34,630 nt of DNA from a virus, in the IMG/VR virus record IMGVR_UViG_3300025099_000076, positions 1 through 34,630 of that record. One strand, written 5' to 3'. A model generated the notes under the pieces. The model was not told the origin of the DNA. It was given only the letters and a program-made list of their open reading frames with translations, and did not search any database. Both the position numbers and the translations under genes were made by a program. The stretch's first letter is position 1. Every line of letters starts with the position of its first letter. Shown here piece by piece: positions 9,147 through 16,845 of the stretch.

Positions 9147-10328
9147 TTATGTTCTTTTTTTAATTTTCAACTTCGAAGCATCAGCACCAGTAATTGCTTT
9201 AACCTTTAATCCATTAATATACATATCGCCACCTGAGGTTGCCCTTGGTTTGCCATCATTTATATTTTTTGATTTTGCCATTAAATCTTTAGTCGCATCG
9301 GCTTTGCCTTGGTCATAAAAATGTTTAGCAATGGAATCAGAATTACTTGCTGCATATATAGCTTTGTGATAACCGGAATAATCGATTACTTCTCCTTTGT
9401 CATTTAAGAACTTCTTAAAAACGGAGCGCAAATCAGATTGACGATTAGCAGTGTCTTCAGGGTTATTTAGTTTATACCTAAACGATTTCTCCCCGACATC
9501 AAAATTAAAACCGTTAAATTCTCCTTTAAAAAACTCTACTGTTTTACTTTTAAACTGACCATGCATTTTCGCTGCTTCTTCTTGGTTCTGTTTGTACGCG
9601 TCCCAAAATTTCATAGCTTCTTGTTGTTCTGGTGTTACATTAGATTTCAACTTGATCTCTTTATAATAATCACCTTTTGAACTTTCCAAGAATTTACGAG
9701 CATTTGCAACTTCTTCTTTATACGACAGTTTTTTCATTTTAACTGTTCGTTCATCATCCACATCTTCATCCCATGAAAATTTATCATCGAGAAGAAAATC
9801 TATTTCTTCTTTATCTAAATGGGATTTAGTTTTGGAATAATATTCTCTTAACACCTTACTATCATCTACACTAGTATAATCTTTATTTAGATTAACATAG
9901 TCTTCTACAGTTCCGCCAGTTTCTCTCATAAACTCAACTAAACTCTCCAAGTTTTCTGGAACATTAGTTTGTTTAACTTCTGGTGATTGGGTAGAAGCTT
10001 CTGGTGTAGTAGGTGTTTCTATAATTTCTTCAACTATTTTTTCTTCTTCTTTAGTCTCATTGGAAGTGGTTTGTTCTTCGGAGTGTGTCTCTCCCACAGG
10101 TTGCAATTCCACTTGGGCTTCTTGCCTTTCTTCTTTGCTTTCCTCTCCTGTGCTCTGCACGCTACTCTCTGTGATTGGCTCTTGAACGGCATTTTCTTCT
10201 TTTTTATTTAAATCTATTTTTATAGAATCATCTTTCTTATTAGCAAGTTTTCGTGGTCTACCACGTTTCTTTTTCATTTTAAATTCTCCTTCTTGAGGTA
10301 CTTGCGTTCCTACTGTTTCTTCTGACAT
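9147..10328 (-). CDS. scaffold-like head assembly protein with AT-hook-like motif
   Basis: The N-terminal 130 residues are low-complexity and strongly acidic (Glu, Thr, Gln, Ser), preceded by a basic patch KKKRGRPRKLANKK at residues 19-32 whose RGRPRK core is an AT-hook-type DNA-minor-groove motif. The remainder is charged, helical and coiled-coil-like, and the C-terminus is basic (ASKLKIKKRT). Acidic-coiled proteins with basic C-termini between portal and major capsid genes are typically scaffolds or internal head proteins, and that is the inferred role. The AT-hook-like patch is unusual for a scaffold; it could instead mark a DNA-associated protein packaged in the head. Confidence 0.6.
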   Translation of the reverse strand: MSEETVGTQVPQEGEFKMKKKRGRPRKLANKKDDSIKIDLNKKEENAVQEPITESSVQSTGEESKEERQEAQVELQPVGETHSEEQTTSNETKEEEKIVEEIIETPTTPEASTQSPEVKQTNVPENLESLVEFMRETGGTVEDYVNLNKDYTSVDDSKVLREYYSKTKSHLDKEEIDFLLDDKFSWDEDVDDERTVKMKKLSYKEEVANARKFLESSKGDYYKEIKLKSNVTPEQQEAMKFWDAYKQNQEEAAKMHGQFKSKTVEFFKGEFNGFNFDVGEKSFRYKLNNPEDTANRQSDLRSVFKKFLNDKGEVIDYSGYHKAIYAASNSDSIAKHFYDQGKADATKDLMAKSKNINDGKPRATSGGDMYINGLKVKAITGADASKLKIKKRT

Positions 10329-10350
10329 AATATAATATAATAATTAATAA

Positions 10351-12762
10351 TTAAGTTGGAGTAAAATCATCTGGTGAAAATCCCATTTGACCTGCTCCAC
10401 CTCCTGCTTCAAAGTCTATTGGAGCACTATCATTAGTTCTTTGTGCTATCATTTTACTTTGTTGTGTTCCTTGTATTCTTGTTCTTTTGTCTTTTCTTTC
10501 TTCAATCTCTTGTTCTTTTGCTGTATCATTTTCAACATCCATGCTTTTTAATTGCATGTCATATTGAAATCTTTGCTGTGCCATTTGCATATCGTGATTA
10601 AGTTGAATTTGCATTTTTTGTATTTGCAACTCCATTTCCACTTTCTTTAATTGAGCTTGAGTTTCTACTAACGCTTGTTGTTTTTGAACTTCAGCCATAG
10701 CTGCTTTTTCCGCAGCTTCTGCACTTGCTTGAGCTTGAGCTTGTATCATTCGCTCTTGATTAGCTTGATCTTGCTCGGCTTTCTTTCTTCTTCTATATTT
10801 TAAGAATTGATTTGCTAAGGTAAGATTTTTAACTTCTCTAATGTCAATAGCGTCTTCTAAATATATTTGATTTTCTTTTAATGCAATTTGAATGTTTTGT
10901 TCAAGTTGAGCTTTTTCTTCTTCGTCTGGTTCTAAGTTTATAAATATACCAAAATCATGTATATTTAATTCTGCTAATTCGTCTAAGGTTCCAACATTGT
11001 ATTGAGATATACTATTTTCTAATGCTGCTCTTGTCGTAGGATACATTAGTGAATCTGCAACTCTCATTGAAATGTTTTCACACATTCTTAATGTTATATA
11101 TAAACTAGCTTCTAATATGTGTCTAGTAGCTGTATTAGAGTTCGCTGCAGCTAATTTTTGAATACCTACTAATGAATCTTTGTCTGGCATACTACCATCA
11201 CGCGCCTCGTTTAATCCCGTCACATCTCTGATCATTTGAAGATAGTATTGATATGTTTGTATCAGTGATTGTATTTTGGCTTGTCCAGCTGAAGATTGTA
11301 ACTCTTGTATAGGAACTTTACCTCTATTAGCATCTCCGTCCTGCGTCAATGATCTACCTACTACACTACCCGTTTGAAAGTACATATTTAAAGCTTCACG
11401 AGGATTGTAATTTGTTCCATTACCTAGATCTACTTCTGCTAGTCCATCAACATCTAAATACACACCATCAGGAACCATTCTAGATAATACTTGTTGTAAC
11501 TTTAAATGAGTGATTTGAACCATATCAGCAAAACCTGTTACTCTATTTACTAAAGAATTTATTCTTCCCTTGTACATTCTAGGAGCACAAATAGCATAAT
11601 TCATGTTTACCTTTACTGTATCAGCAACTGGACGAGTCATATTTTCAGCCATCTCCCATTTTAACATCTGAGGATGTCCTAATATTTTTGCTCCTGAGTA
11701 AAGTACTTCTATAGCTCTAGATAGTTTGCCATATCCTAATTCATTTTCAGGTGGATTAAATGCATCACTTTTTTCTAATACTTTTTCTAATCCGTAATCG
11801 TTTTCTTTTATTTTAAATACTTGATTAGTATAAGTTTTGTATTCAAAAAATAAAACTTGTATTATATTATCATCTTGCCTACCATTCCAATTACGTAGAT
11901 AATTTTGATTACCAGGATATCTTTCTATTTCTTCTAATTCTGCTGCGGTAAGTTCAGGGAATTGTTTTTTAAGATCTGCTAAACTTATTCCTTTTACTTC
12001 TCCAACATACCAGATATCTTCAAAGTTAGGATCTTCTGTGTAAGACCAAACTAAAGTTGCGGGATCAACATAATCAACAACAACTCCTTCAGATTGATTC
12101 CATGTTGTTTTACAAGCACCAATACCAATTTCTACTAAATCCTTATTAAACCTAGCTCTTGTTAAATCATACTTATTTTTTTCTAAAACTTGACTTATAA
12201 CCTCTTCTTCTGCAACTTCTACAGACTGTTTAAAATCCATTTGTAAGTGTACTGCTAGCTCCTCTTGATCTTGTGGAGCATTATCTCTGTCAGCAGAATT
12301 AAAAGCATTAACTCCTAATGTTTGTTCTACTTGAGTTAAAAAGTCTTTTGCATTTATATCGGTTAATAAACCTGTAGCGTATTCAGTTCTTTGTCTAGAG
12401 CAAACAGGATCTTGTGCAAATGCGTTTATGTCAAAATGTCTATCATTTATTCCATTAACAACAATATCTACAAATTTAGGAATAATAGGTACTGGTTTCC
12501 AATCTAAGTTTAAATAAGATAAATCTCCATCAATAGCTAATTCATCCTTATACTTTTGAACAGATTGTTCTCCTCTCGCATATAATCTAAGGTTATGAAA
12601 ATTTTGGAAATTTTGGTGAAACCTATCTCTTCCTCTACCAGCCCAAAACCATTCTCCTTCAATTGCTCGACCTACTTGTAGCCCATATTCCCATGTAGCT
12701 TTTTCCATGTCTGGTACTACCTGATCTGGAAAAGAACTATTGCTATTTGTAAAAACCTTCAT
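10351..12762 (-). CDS. portal protein, 803 aa
   Basis: The N-terminus has RDRFHQNFQNFHNLRLYARG, SYLNLDWKPVPIIPKFVDIV and VNGINDRHFDINAFA, the signature I recall for portal proteins of crAss-like and related phages; about 800 aa is the usual size there. A long Gln/Ala/Lys-rich coiled coil occupies about residues 665-770, expected at the crown end, and the tail is acidic. It forms the dodecameric DNA-entry ring and docks the terminase. It lies directly after the large terminase (stop and start adjacent) and before the scaffold-like gene, the standard packaging-to-capsid order. The segment GLNEARDGSMPDKDSLVGIQ in the second half is also typical of this group. Confidence 0.9.
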   Translation of the reverse strand: MKVFTNSNSSFPDQVVPDMEKATWEYGLQVGRAIEGEWFWAGRGRDRFHQNFQNFHNLRLYARGEQSVQKYKDELAIDGDLSYLNLDWKPVPIIPKFVDIVVNGINDRHFDINAFAQDPVCSRQRTEYATGLLTDINAKDFLTQVEQTLGVNAFNSADRDNAPQDQEELAVHLQMDFKQSVEVAEEEVISQVLEKNKYDLTRARFNKDLVEIGIGACKTTWNQSEGVVVDYVDPATLVWSYTEDPNFEDIWYVGEVKGISLADLKKQFPELTAAELEEIERYPGNQNYLRNWNGRQDDNIIQVLFFEYKTYTNQVFKIKENDYGLEKVLEKSDAFNPPENELGYGKLSRAIEVLYSGAKILGHPQMLKWEMAENMTRPVADTVKVNMNYAICAPRMYKGRINSLVNRVTGFADMVQITHLKLQQVLSRMVPDGVYLDVDGLAEVDLGNGTNYNPREALNMYFQTGSVVGRSLTQDGDANRGKVPIQELQSSAGQAKIQSLIQTYQYYLQMIRDVTGLNEARDGSMPDKDSLVGIQKLAAANSNTATRHILEASLYITLRMCENISMRVADSLMYPTTRAALENSISQYNVGTLDELAELNIHDFGIFINLEPDEEEKAQLEQNIQIALKENQIYLEDAIDIREVKNLTLANQFLKYRRRKKAEQDQANQERMIQAQAQASAEAAEKAAMAEVQKQQALVETQAQLKKVEMELQIQKMQIQLNHDMQMAQQRFQYDMQLKSMDVENDTAKEQEIEERKDKRTRIQGTQQSKMIAQRTNDSAPIDFEAGGGAGQMGFSPDDFTPT

Positions 12763-14991
12763 TTATTTTATTATTTTTGAAATATATCCACTATTATCAT
12801 ATGTCTTCATACCTAATTGTATTGGAGTAATTTGTTTGTCTCGTACTGGTTTGTATTTATTTTTATTACAAGCCATTATAGCTAATCCTGAACTTATAGA
12901 TGGATCATGTTTAGTTCTGCTGCTGATATTAAATCTTCCCCAATCTTCTAATGTTCTTTGAAAATACATGTTGCCATGACTACCATCTTCCATCAATCCT
13001 ACGTGAGTTTCTATATAAGATTCTATTGCTGCTGCGTGAGCTTGTTTAATGTCTTCACTTGAATTAGGTATACCACCTATTTCTTTTTCTGTTACAGATA
13101 ATTTATTCCAAACTTTATCAGGTCTATTTATACTAAAACCTCTGTATCCTCTTCGTCTTAAATAGTATAAAAATCTTGGTTTATTATTCTCTGCTAGTAT
13201 AGGCATTCCGTAAAAAACCATCGCCATTAAAATGTCTTCAAAGAATATTTCAGCCGTTTGAGGTCTAGAAATATATTCTAAAAAAAACTGATTAGGTGGA
13301 ACATCTGCCATGCAGAATTTAGTTAAACCATGACAGGATCCATTAGATCCTCTTCCATCTACTGTACCAGAAATGTCATAACTATCTAGTCCAAACGCTC
13401 CAGCAAATTCATTAGCCGGAAATTTAATACCATTTTTTACAACCAATCGGTTTTGCATACTAACTGGTGGAATCCAAGATACAAAAAATCTTCCATTTGC
13501 ATTAGGCATAAAATCTACTACTGTGTCTTTTATACCTTCTCTCCACATGAAACTCCCTTGCGTTACGTTTGCTCTGTTATTATATTCTTCATTAAAATCT
13601 ATTTGTTGGTATATCTTAACAAGATTAAATAAAGAGTCTTTTGTTTCGTCCCTAAATGCGTGTTGTTCAGTTCTAGGAAATTGTCTGTAAAACTCATTTA
13701 AAGAATCATGATCACTTTTTAATCCTTCTGCTTCATTCTCCCAATGTTCTATTACACCAACTTCAATATAATTTTCATCTATTCCTAAGACTGGTTCTGA
13801 TGGAGTGTCAAACACTGGATAACCATATCTATCTATAAATCCTTCGTAGTTCCATTCCATTGGTATAAACAATGAATATAAACCTTCTTTAGTTTGACCG
13901 TTTCTATTTCTTTCTAAACAATTAGAACCTGTATATATATCTTTAAAGTTTTGACCACCTTTATCTAAAGCGTTTGAAGTAGATCCCATCATACATTTAC
14001 CTACAATCCTACTACCTAATCTTAAACAAGTTTTAGTTACCTTCCAGTTGTTTTTTATATTATCAGGTCTCTCCCATTTACCACTTTCATCATGTCCTAA
14101 TAGTTTAAGTTTTTCACCATCATAACTATTATCACCTGTATTCTTCCAATCTATAGTGGTATCTAATCCATCTAGTTCTCTAAGTTCTTCGTTTGCCTCA
14201 ATCTTTCTACGTGTAAGTTTTGATGCTGGTACTCTATAGGCAAGTTCGGTTTTAGGACGATCCATACCATCTTGGATGGGTTTGAAGAAAAACGGATAGT
14301 TAATCGAGATTGGTACAACTTTATCCGTGAACATCTTTTTAGCATCTGCACCTGTTTTGGATAATATACCATATCTTGAATCACTGGAGATTGTTGCTTG
14401 ATTAACAAGTTCTGCGGAACACATAAAGGAAAATCCAGATCGCCTATTTTTAAGATAACACATTCCATAGGCCCGAGTATCCGCTTTACAGGCTTCCCAA
14501 AAAATAAAGAACAATCGGTTGGCTTCTCTATAATCTGGAGCTCCAACATCGATTTTTGACCATTGCAAGTACATGTAATGAGTACCAGTGATATAAGTAG
14601 GTTTACCATTATTATAAAACCAAAACCCTTCATCTCTTCTTTTAAATTCTTCATCTATATAATCCCACCATTCTTCTCTAAAGTCCATGGGATATTTTTC
14701 CCAATCAAACCTACTCTTAATCTTTTTTAATTCTTTCGGGTATTCGAACTGTTCCCAGTATTGTCCCTTTTCATCTTCGCTTCGTTTAAACGGTTCATGT
14801 TCTGCTGGTAAAGCAATGCGGAGATTTTGTATATTAATGATCTGTCCAATTTTTCCAGTTTTACTTATTACAATAAAATCATAATCTTTGTTGTACCCAT
14901 ACTTCCATTTTTTTAACCTATTCTGTTTAGATAGTATCTTTGGATTAACCACATCTTTTATTTCCGACCAAAGGGTTTGTTGATATATCAT
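12763..14991 (-). CDS. terminase large subunit, 742 aa
   Basis: This is the DNA-packaging motor: an N-terminal ATPase plus a C-terminal RNase H-fold nuclease. The Walker A region is the deviant form KNRRSGFS at residues 181-188, resembling lambda terminase (KSARVGYS) rather than the classical GxxxxGK[ST]. It is followed by LSKTGADAKKMFTDK and a motif I recall from crAss-like terminases, IQDGMDRPKTELAYRVPASK. In the nuclease half, FGLDSYD supplies a candidate metal-binding Asp, and KHDPSISSGLAI near the C-terminus is the usual late Asp motif. It overlaps the upstream 92-aa gene by 4 bases (ATGA), implying translational coupling, and abuts the portal gene. Confidence 0.93.
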   Translation of the reverse strand: MIYQQTLWSEIKDVVNPKILSKQNRLKKWKYGYNKDYDFIVISKTGKIGQIINIQNLRIALPAEHEPFKRSEDEKGQYWEQFEYPKELKKIKSRFDWEKYPMDFREEWWDYIDEEFKRRDEGFWFYNNGKPTYITGTHYMYLQWSKIDVGAPDYREANRLFFIFWEACKADTRAYGMCYLKNRRSGFSFMCSAELVNQATISSDSRYGILSKTGADAKKMFTDKVVPISINYPFFFKPIQDGMDRPKTELAYRVPASKLTRRKIEANEELRELDGLDTTIDWKNTGDNSYDGEKLKLLGHDESGKWERPDNIKNNWKVTKTCLRLGSRIVGKCMMGSTSNALDKGGQNFKDIYTGSNCLERNRNGQTKEGLYSLFIPMEWNYEGFIDRYGYPVFDTPSEPVLGIDENYIEVGVIEHWENEAEGLKSDHDSLNEFYRQFPRTEQHAFRDETKDSLFNLVKIYQQIDFNEEYNNRANVTQGSFMWREGIKDTVVDFMPNANGRFFVSWIPPVSMQNRLVVKNGIKFPANEFAGAFGLDSYDISGTVDGRGSNGSCHGLTKFCMADVPPNQFFLEYISRPQTAEIFFEDILMAMVFYGMPILAENNKPRFLYYLRRRGYRGFSINRPDKVWNKLSVTEKEIGGIPNSSEDIKQAHAAAIESYIETHVGLMEDGSHGNMYFQRTLEDWGRFNISSRTKHDPSISSGLAIMACNKNKYKPVRDKQITPIQLGMKTYDNSGYISKIIK

Positions 14992-15266
14992 TTGCTTCTC
15001 CCTTCTGCGAAACCTCTAAAATCTCTTTGTGGTTTTTCTTCTTCTTTAGGTTTACCACTAAGTAGCGTTTCTTCTTCTTCTATTCTAGATAGTATTTCAA
15101 AAGCATCAAATATCGCAAGTTTCTTTGTCGCAGCTGCGTTCTTTAGTCGGTCCGCAGTCACATCCTCGCCCGTGTCTACAATCGGCTCCTTCGCTACTTT
15201 TATTAACTCTTGCACTGCTAACTGTCCCGCTGTTATTATGCTTTTCTTCGTTTTCTTTATGTCCAT
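14988..15266 (-). CDS. small protein before TerL, candidate small terminase subunit, 92 aa
   Basis: The protein is helical and charged, with QLAVQELIKVAKEPIV and ADRLKNAAATKKLAIFDAFE, then an acidic-basic tail ending RDFRGFAEGRSK. Position directly upstream of the large terminase with an ATGA overlap is where the small terminase subunit is normally found, and about 90 aa is at the short end for that family. The role is inferred from position only. The first 161 bases of the gene are also read in a different frame as the C-terminus of the 226-aa upstream gene, an unusually long overlap. Codons here are less AT-rich than in neighbours because both frames constrain the sequence. Confidence 0.7.
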   Translation of the reverse strand: MDIKKTKKSIITAGQLAVQELIKVAKEPIVDTGEDVTADRLKNAAATKKLAIFDAFEILSRIEEEETLLSGKPKEEEKPQRDFRGFAEGRSK

Positions 15267-15786
15267 GTTTTATTAAAATATCTTTTGATTTCATACAATA
15301 TAATAATTCACCATCAATGAGAAACTCAAATTGACGCTTTTTCTTGAATGATATTTTATCTCCTACTTTAATTCCTAAGTAGTTTAAACTTTTGTTGTCA
15401 TACTTTAAAATTCCTTCTCTATAGTTTTCAGTAGGAGTTACAAAGCATATATCGTAAATAGTATTCCACTTACCATCTCTTTTATACAAATAGATTTGAT
15501 CAGAAGAAACTAGGTATTCATTGTTTTTAAAAAAAGCTCTACTATTTTTTTCTTTGCCTTTTATATCGTAGTATCTTCTAAAAATGTTATGATGAATTAC
15601 TACTATATCTCCTTTTTTTATAGGAGTAAAATTATTTCTAGGAACTTCTATTACTTTAGCTAACTTATTTACGTATTTAAAACTTTCTATCTTTGTATTT
15701 AATATTAAAGTTTTATCACCTACTTTTGTTTCATTAGCATATCTTCCACCTATTGGTTTTACTATAAAATCATATAAACTATTCAC
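15106..15786 (-). CDS. possible GroES-fold (co-chaperonin-like) protein, 226 aa
   Basis: Two stretches look like GroES-type beta-barrels. The first runs from about residue 6, with VGDKTLILNTKIESF, KVIEVPRNNFTPIKKGDIVV, and then IHHNIFRRYYDI. The second is around residues 115-175, with GILKYDNKSLNYLGIKVGDK and DGELLYCMKSKDILIKHG. The KV..VP....IKKGD.V and final ..DILI patterns match co-chaperonins such as GroES and gp31-like proteins. I recall similar proteins beside terminase genes in marine phages, but the assignment is inference. The last 53 residues overlap the 92-aa gene in another frame and are Cys/His-rich (CRHGRGCDCGPTKERSCDKE). A role in capsid folding with the phage GroEL is possible. 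Confidence 0.6.
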   Translation of the reverse strand: MNSLYDFIVKPIGGRYANETKVGDKTLILNTKIESFKYVNKLAKVIEVPRNNFTPIKKGDIVVIHHNIFRRYYDIKGKEKNSRAFFKNNEYLVSSDQIYLYKRDGKWNTIYDICFVTPTENYREGILKYDNKSLNYLGIKVGDKISFKKKRQFEFLIDGELLYCMKSKDILIKHGHKENEEKHNNSGTVSSARVNKSSEGADCRHGRGCDCGPTKERSCDKETCDI

Positions 15787-16009
15787 TATACTCTAAATCA
15801 AATTCAACAGCTATAGCCATGTTAGAATTAAACTTTTTCCACGGCAACACTTCATCCTGTTTTTTTATATAAATCATATATTCCCCTTGTTCAGGTTCTA
15901 TTATATCAGATATAACATGTCCACCGTATACTTGTTGACCTATAGAATAATGCATTGCTTCGTTTTTATAATCAGAACCAATACTTATCTTTCTTATAAC
16001 ACTAGACAT
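15779..16009 (-). CDS. small conserved phage protein, 76 aa
   Basis: It contains KISIGSDYKNEAMHYSIGQQ, a VYGGHVI turn and LPWKKFNSNMAIAVEFDLEY. The pattern of a short beta-rich protein with a Gly-x-Gln-x-V core and a Trp-Lys-x-Phe segment recurs, as I recall, in marine phage structural regions, but the function is unknown. No signal or membrane segment is seen. It overlaps the next gene by 8 bases and the previous by 1 base (TAATG), so it is translated within the same polycistron as the terminase genes. Confidence 0.65.
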   Translation of the reverse strand: MSSVIRKISIGSDYKNEAMHYSIGQQVYGGHVISDIIEPEQGEYMIYIKKQDEVLPWKKFNSNMAIAVEFDLEYSE

Positions 16010-16257
16010 TATACTTTACTTAACTCTGGTTCTTTTTCTATTTCTGTATATTCACCTGTTTTTAAGTCTATGTTTACAGATCCATATTCTACTTCAAGCT
16101 CTTTTTTAAAATTTTCAACCTCTTCATTTATGCCAGCTAGCTTATGCAATAGTGCGTGTTTACTTGCTTCTAAATAACCTACTTCATTTAATACTTTATC
16201 TATCTGCCCTTGTTGGTTTCTTATTTGATTTAATTGTTCTTCTTTAATTTTTTTCAT
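16009..16257 (-). CDS. coiled-coil protein, 82 aa
   Basis: The first 60 residues form an amphipathic helix or coiled coil (EEQLNQIRNQQGQIDKVLNE, VGYLEASKHALLHKLAGINE), followed by an acidic C-terminal tail with LEVEYGSVNIDLKTGEY. There is no membrane segment. Similar short coiled coils with an EYG.VNI ending occur in marine phages next to terminase genes, from memory. The function is unknown. The stop codon is shared with the start of the next gene (TAATG). Confidence 0.65.
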   Translation of the reverse strand: MKKIKEEQLNQIRNQQGQIDKVLNEVGYLEASKHALLHKLAGINEEVENFKKELEVEYGSVNIDLKTGEYTEIEKEPELSKV

Positions 16258-16271
16258 TTAATTTTATTTAA

Positions 16272-16844
16272 TTATTTTTCTTTTTCTTCTCCAGGTTTTC
16301 CTGGTTTACTTCCTTTTGGTCCTTCTAAAACTGGAACATCTTCGATAGGTATTTCTATCTCTTTTATAGGATCACCTAATATTTCATCAATTTCCTTTTC
16401 TAATTCTCCTTTTGGATTTTCTGACAAGTATTCAACGCTTTGATCTTTAATTAGTTTCACACTTTCATCTTCTGCAGGTATGATACCGTTAGCTTGTAAC
16501 CTGTTTAATGTCTTTATATGCTTATCTAATTTTACTAAGTTTGATTCTAAAGGAATTCTGCTAGTCATTAACCCTGAAGTTATTGCTTTTAAATTTTCAA
16601 TAGCTTGATCTCTTCTTATTTGTTTTTCTTCCGAACTAGTTTCTATAGTTTGAAATCGTTTGTAAGGAGCTAATTCTCTTATTATACTACTTCTCTTAAC
16701 TTTAATCTGTCCTTGACCTTTACGCTTATCTAAATCACGTAATAAATCATCTACTCTAGTAGTGGTAGTTATTGTATCGTATTTAGGATTTTCAACTAAT
16801 TCAATAGCCGCATCAATACTGTAAAATCTTTCTTCTTTTTCCAT
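16272..16844 (-). CDS. charged helical protein of unknown function, 190 aa
   Basis: The start is placed at ATG 16844 (MEKEERFYSIDAAIELVENP), one base after the stop of the upstream fibre gene. The frame is open upstream to 16913, but that extension would overlap the fibre gene by 68 bases. The body is highly charged and helical, and the C-terminal 50 residues are acidic and Pro-rich (EIPIEDVPVLEGPKGSKPGK). No known family is recognised. Its place between the fibre gene and the small terminase-proximal genes suggests a virion or assembly role, but nothing in the sequence proves it. Confidence 0.65.
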   Translation of the reverse strand: MEKEERFYSIDAAIELVENPKYDTITTTTRVDDLLRDLDKRKGQGQIKVKRSSIIRELAPYKRFQTIETSSEEKQIRRDQAIENLKAITSGLMTSRIPLESNLVKLDKHIKTLNRLQANGIIPAEDESVKLIKDQSVEYLSENPKGELEKEIDEILGDPIKEIEIPIEDVPVLEGPKGSKPGKPGEEKEK

Positions 16845-16845
16845 C

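Noticed and set aside
14172-14654. 160-codon open frame on the minus strand within TerL
   Set aside because: It is entirely inside the terminase gene in another frame, and its composition is not protein-like.
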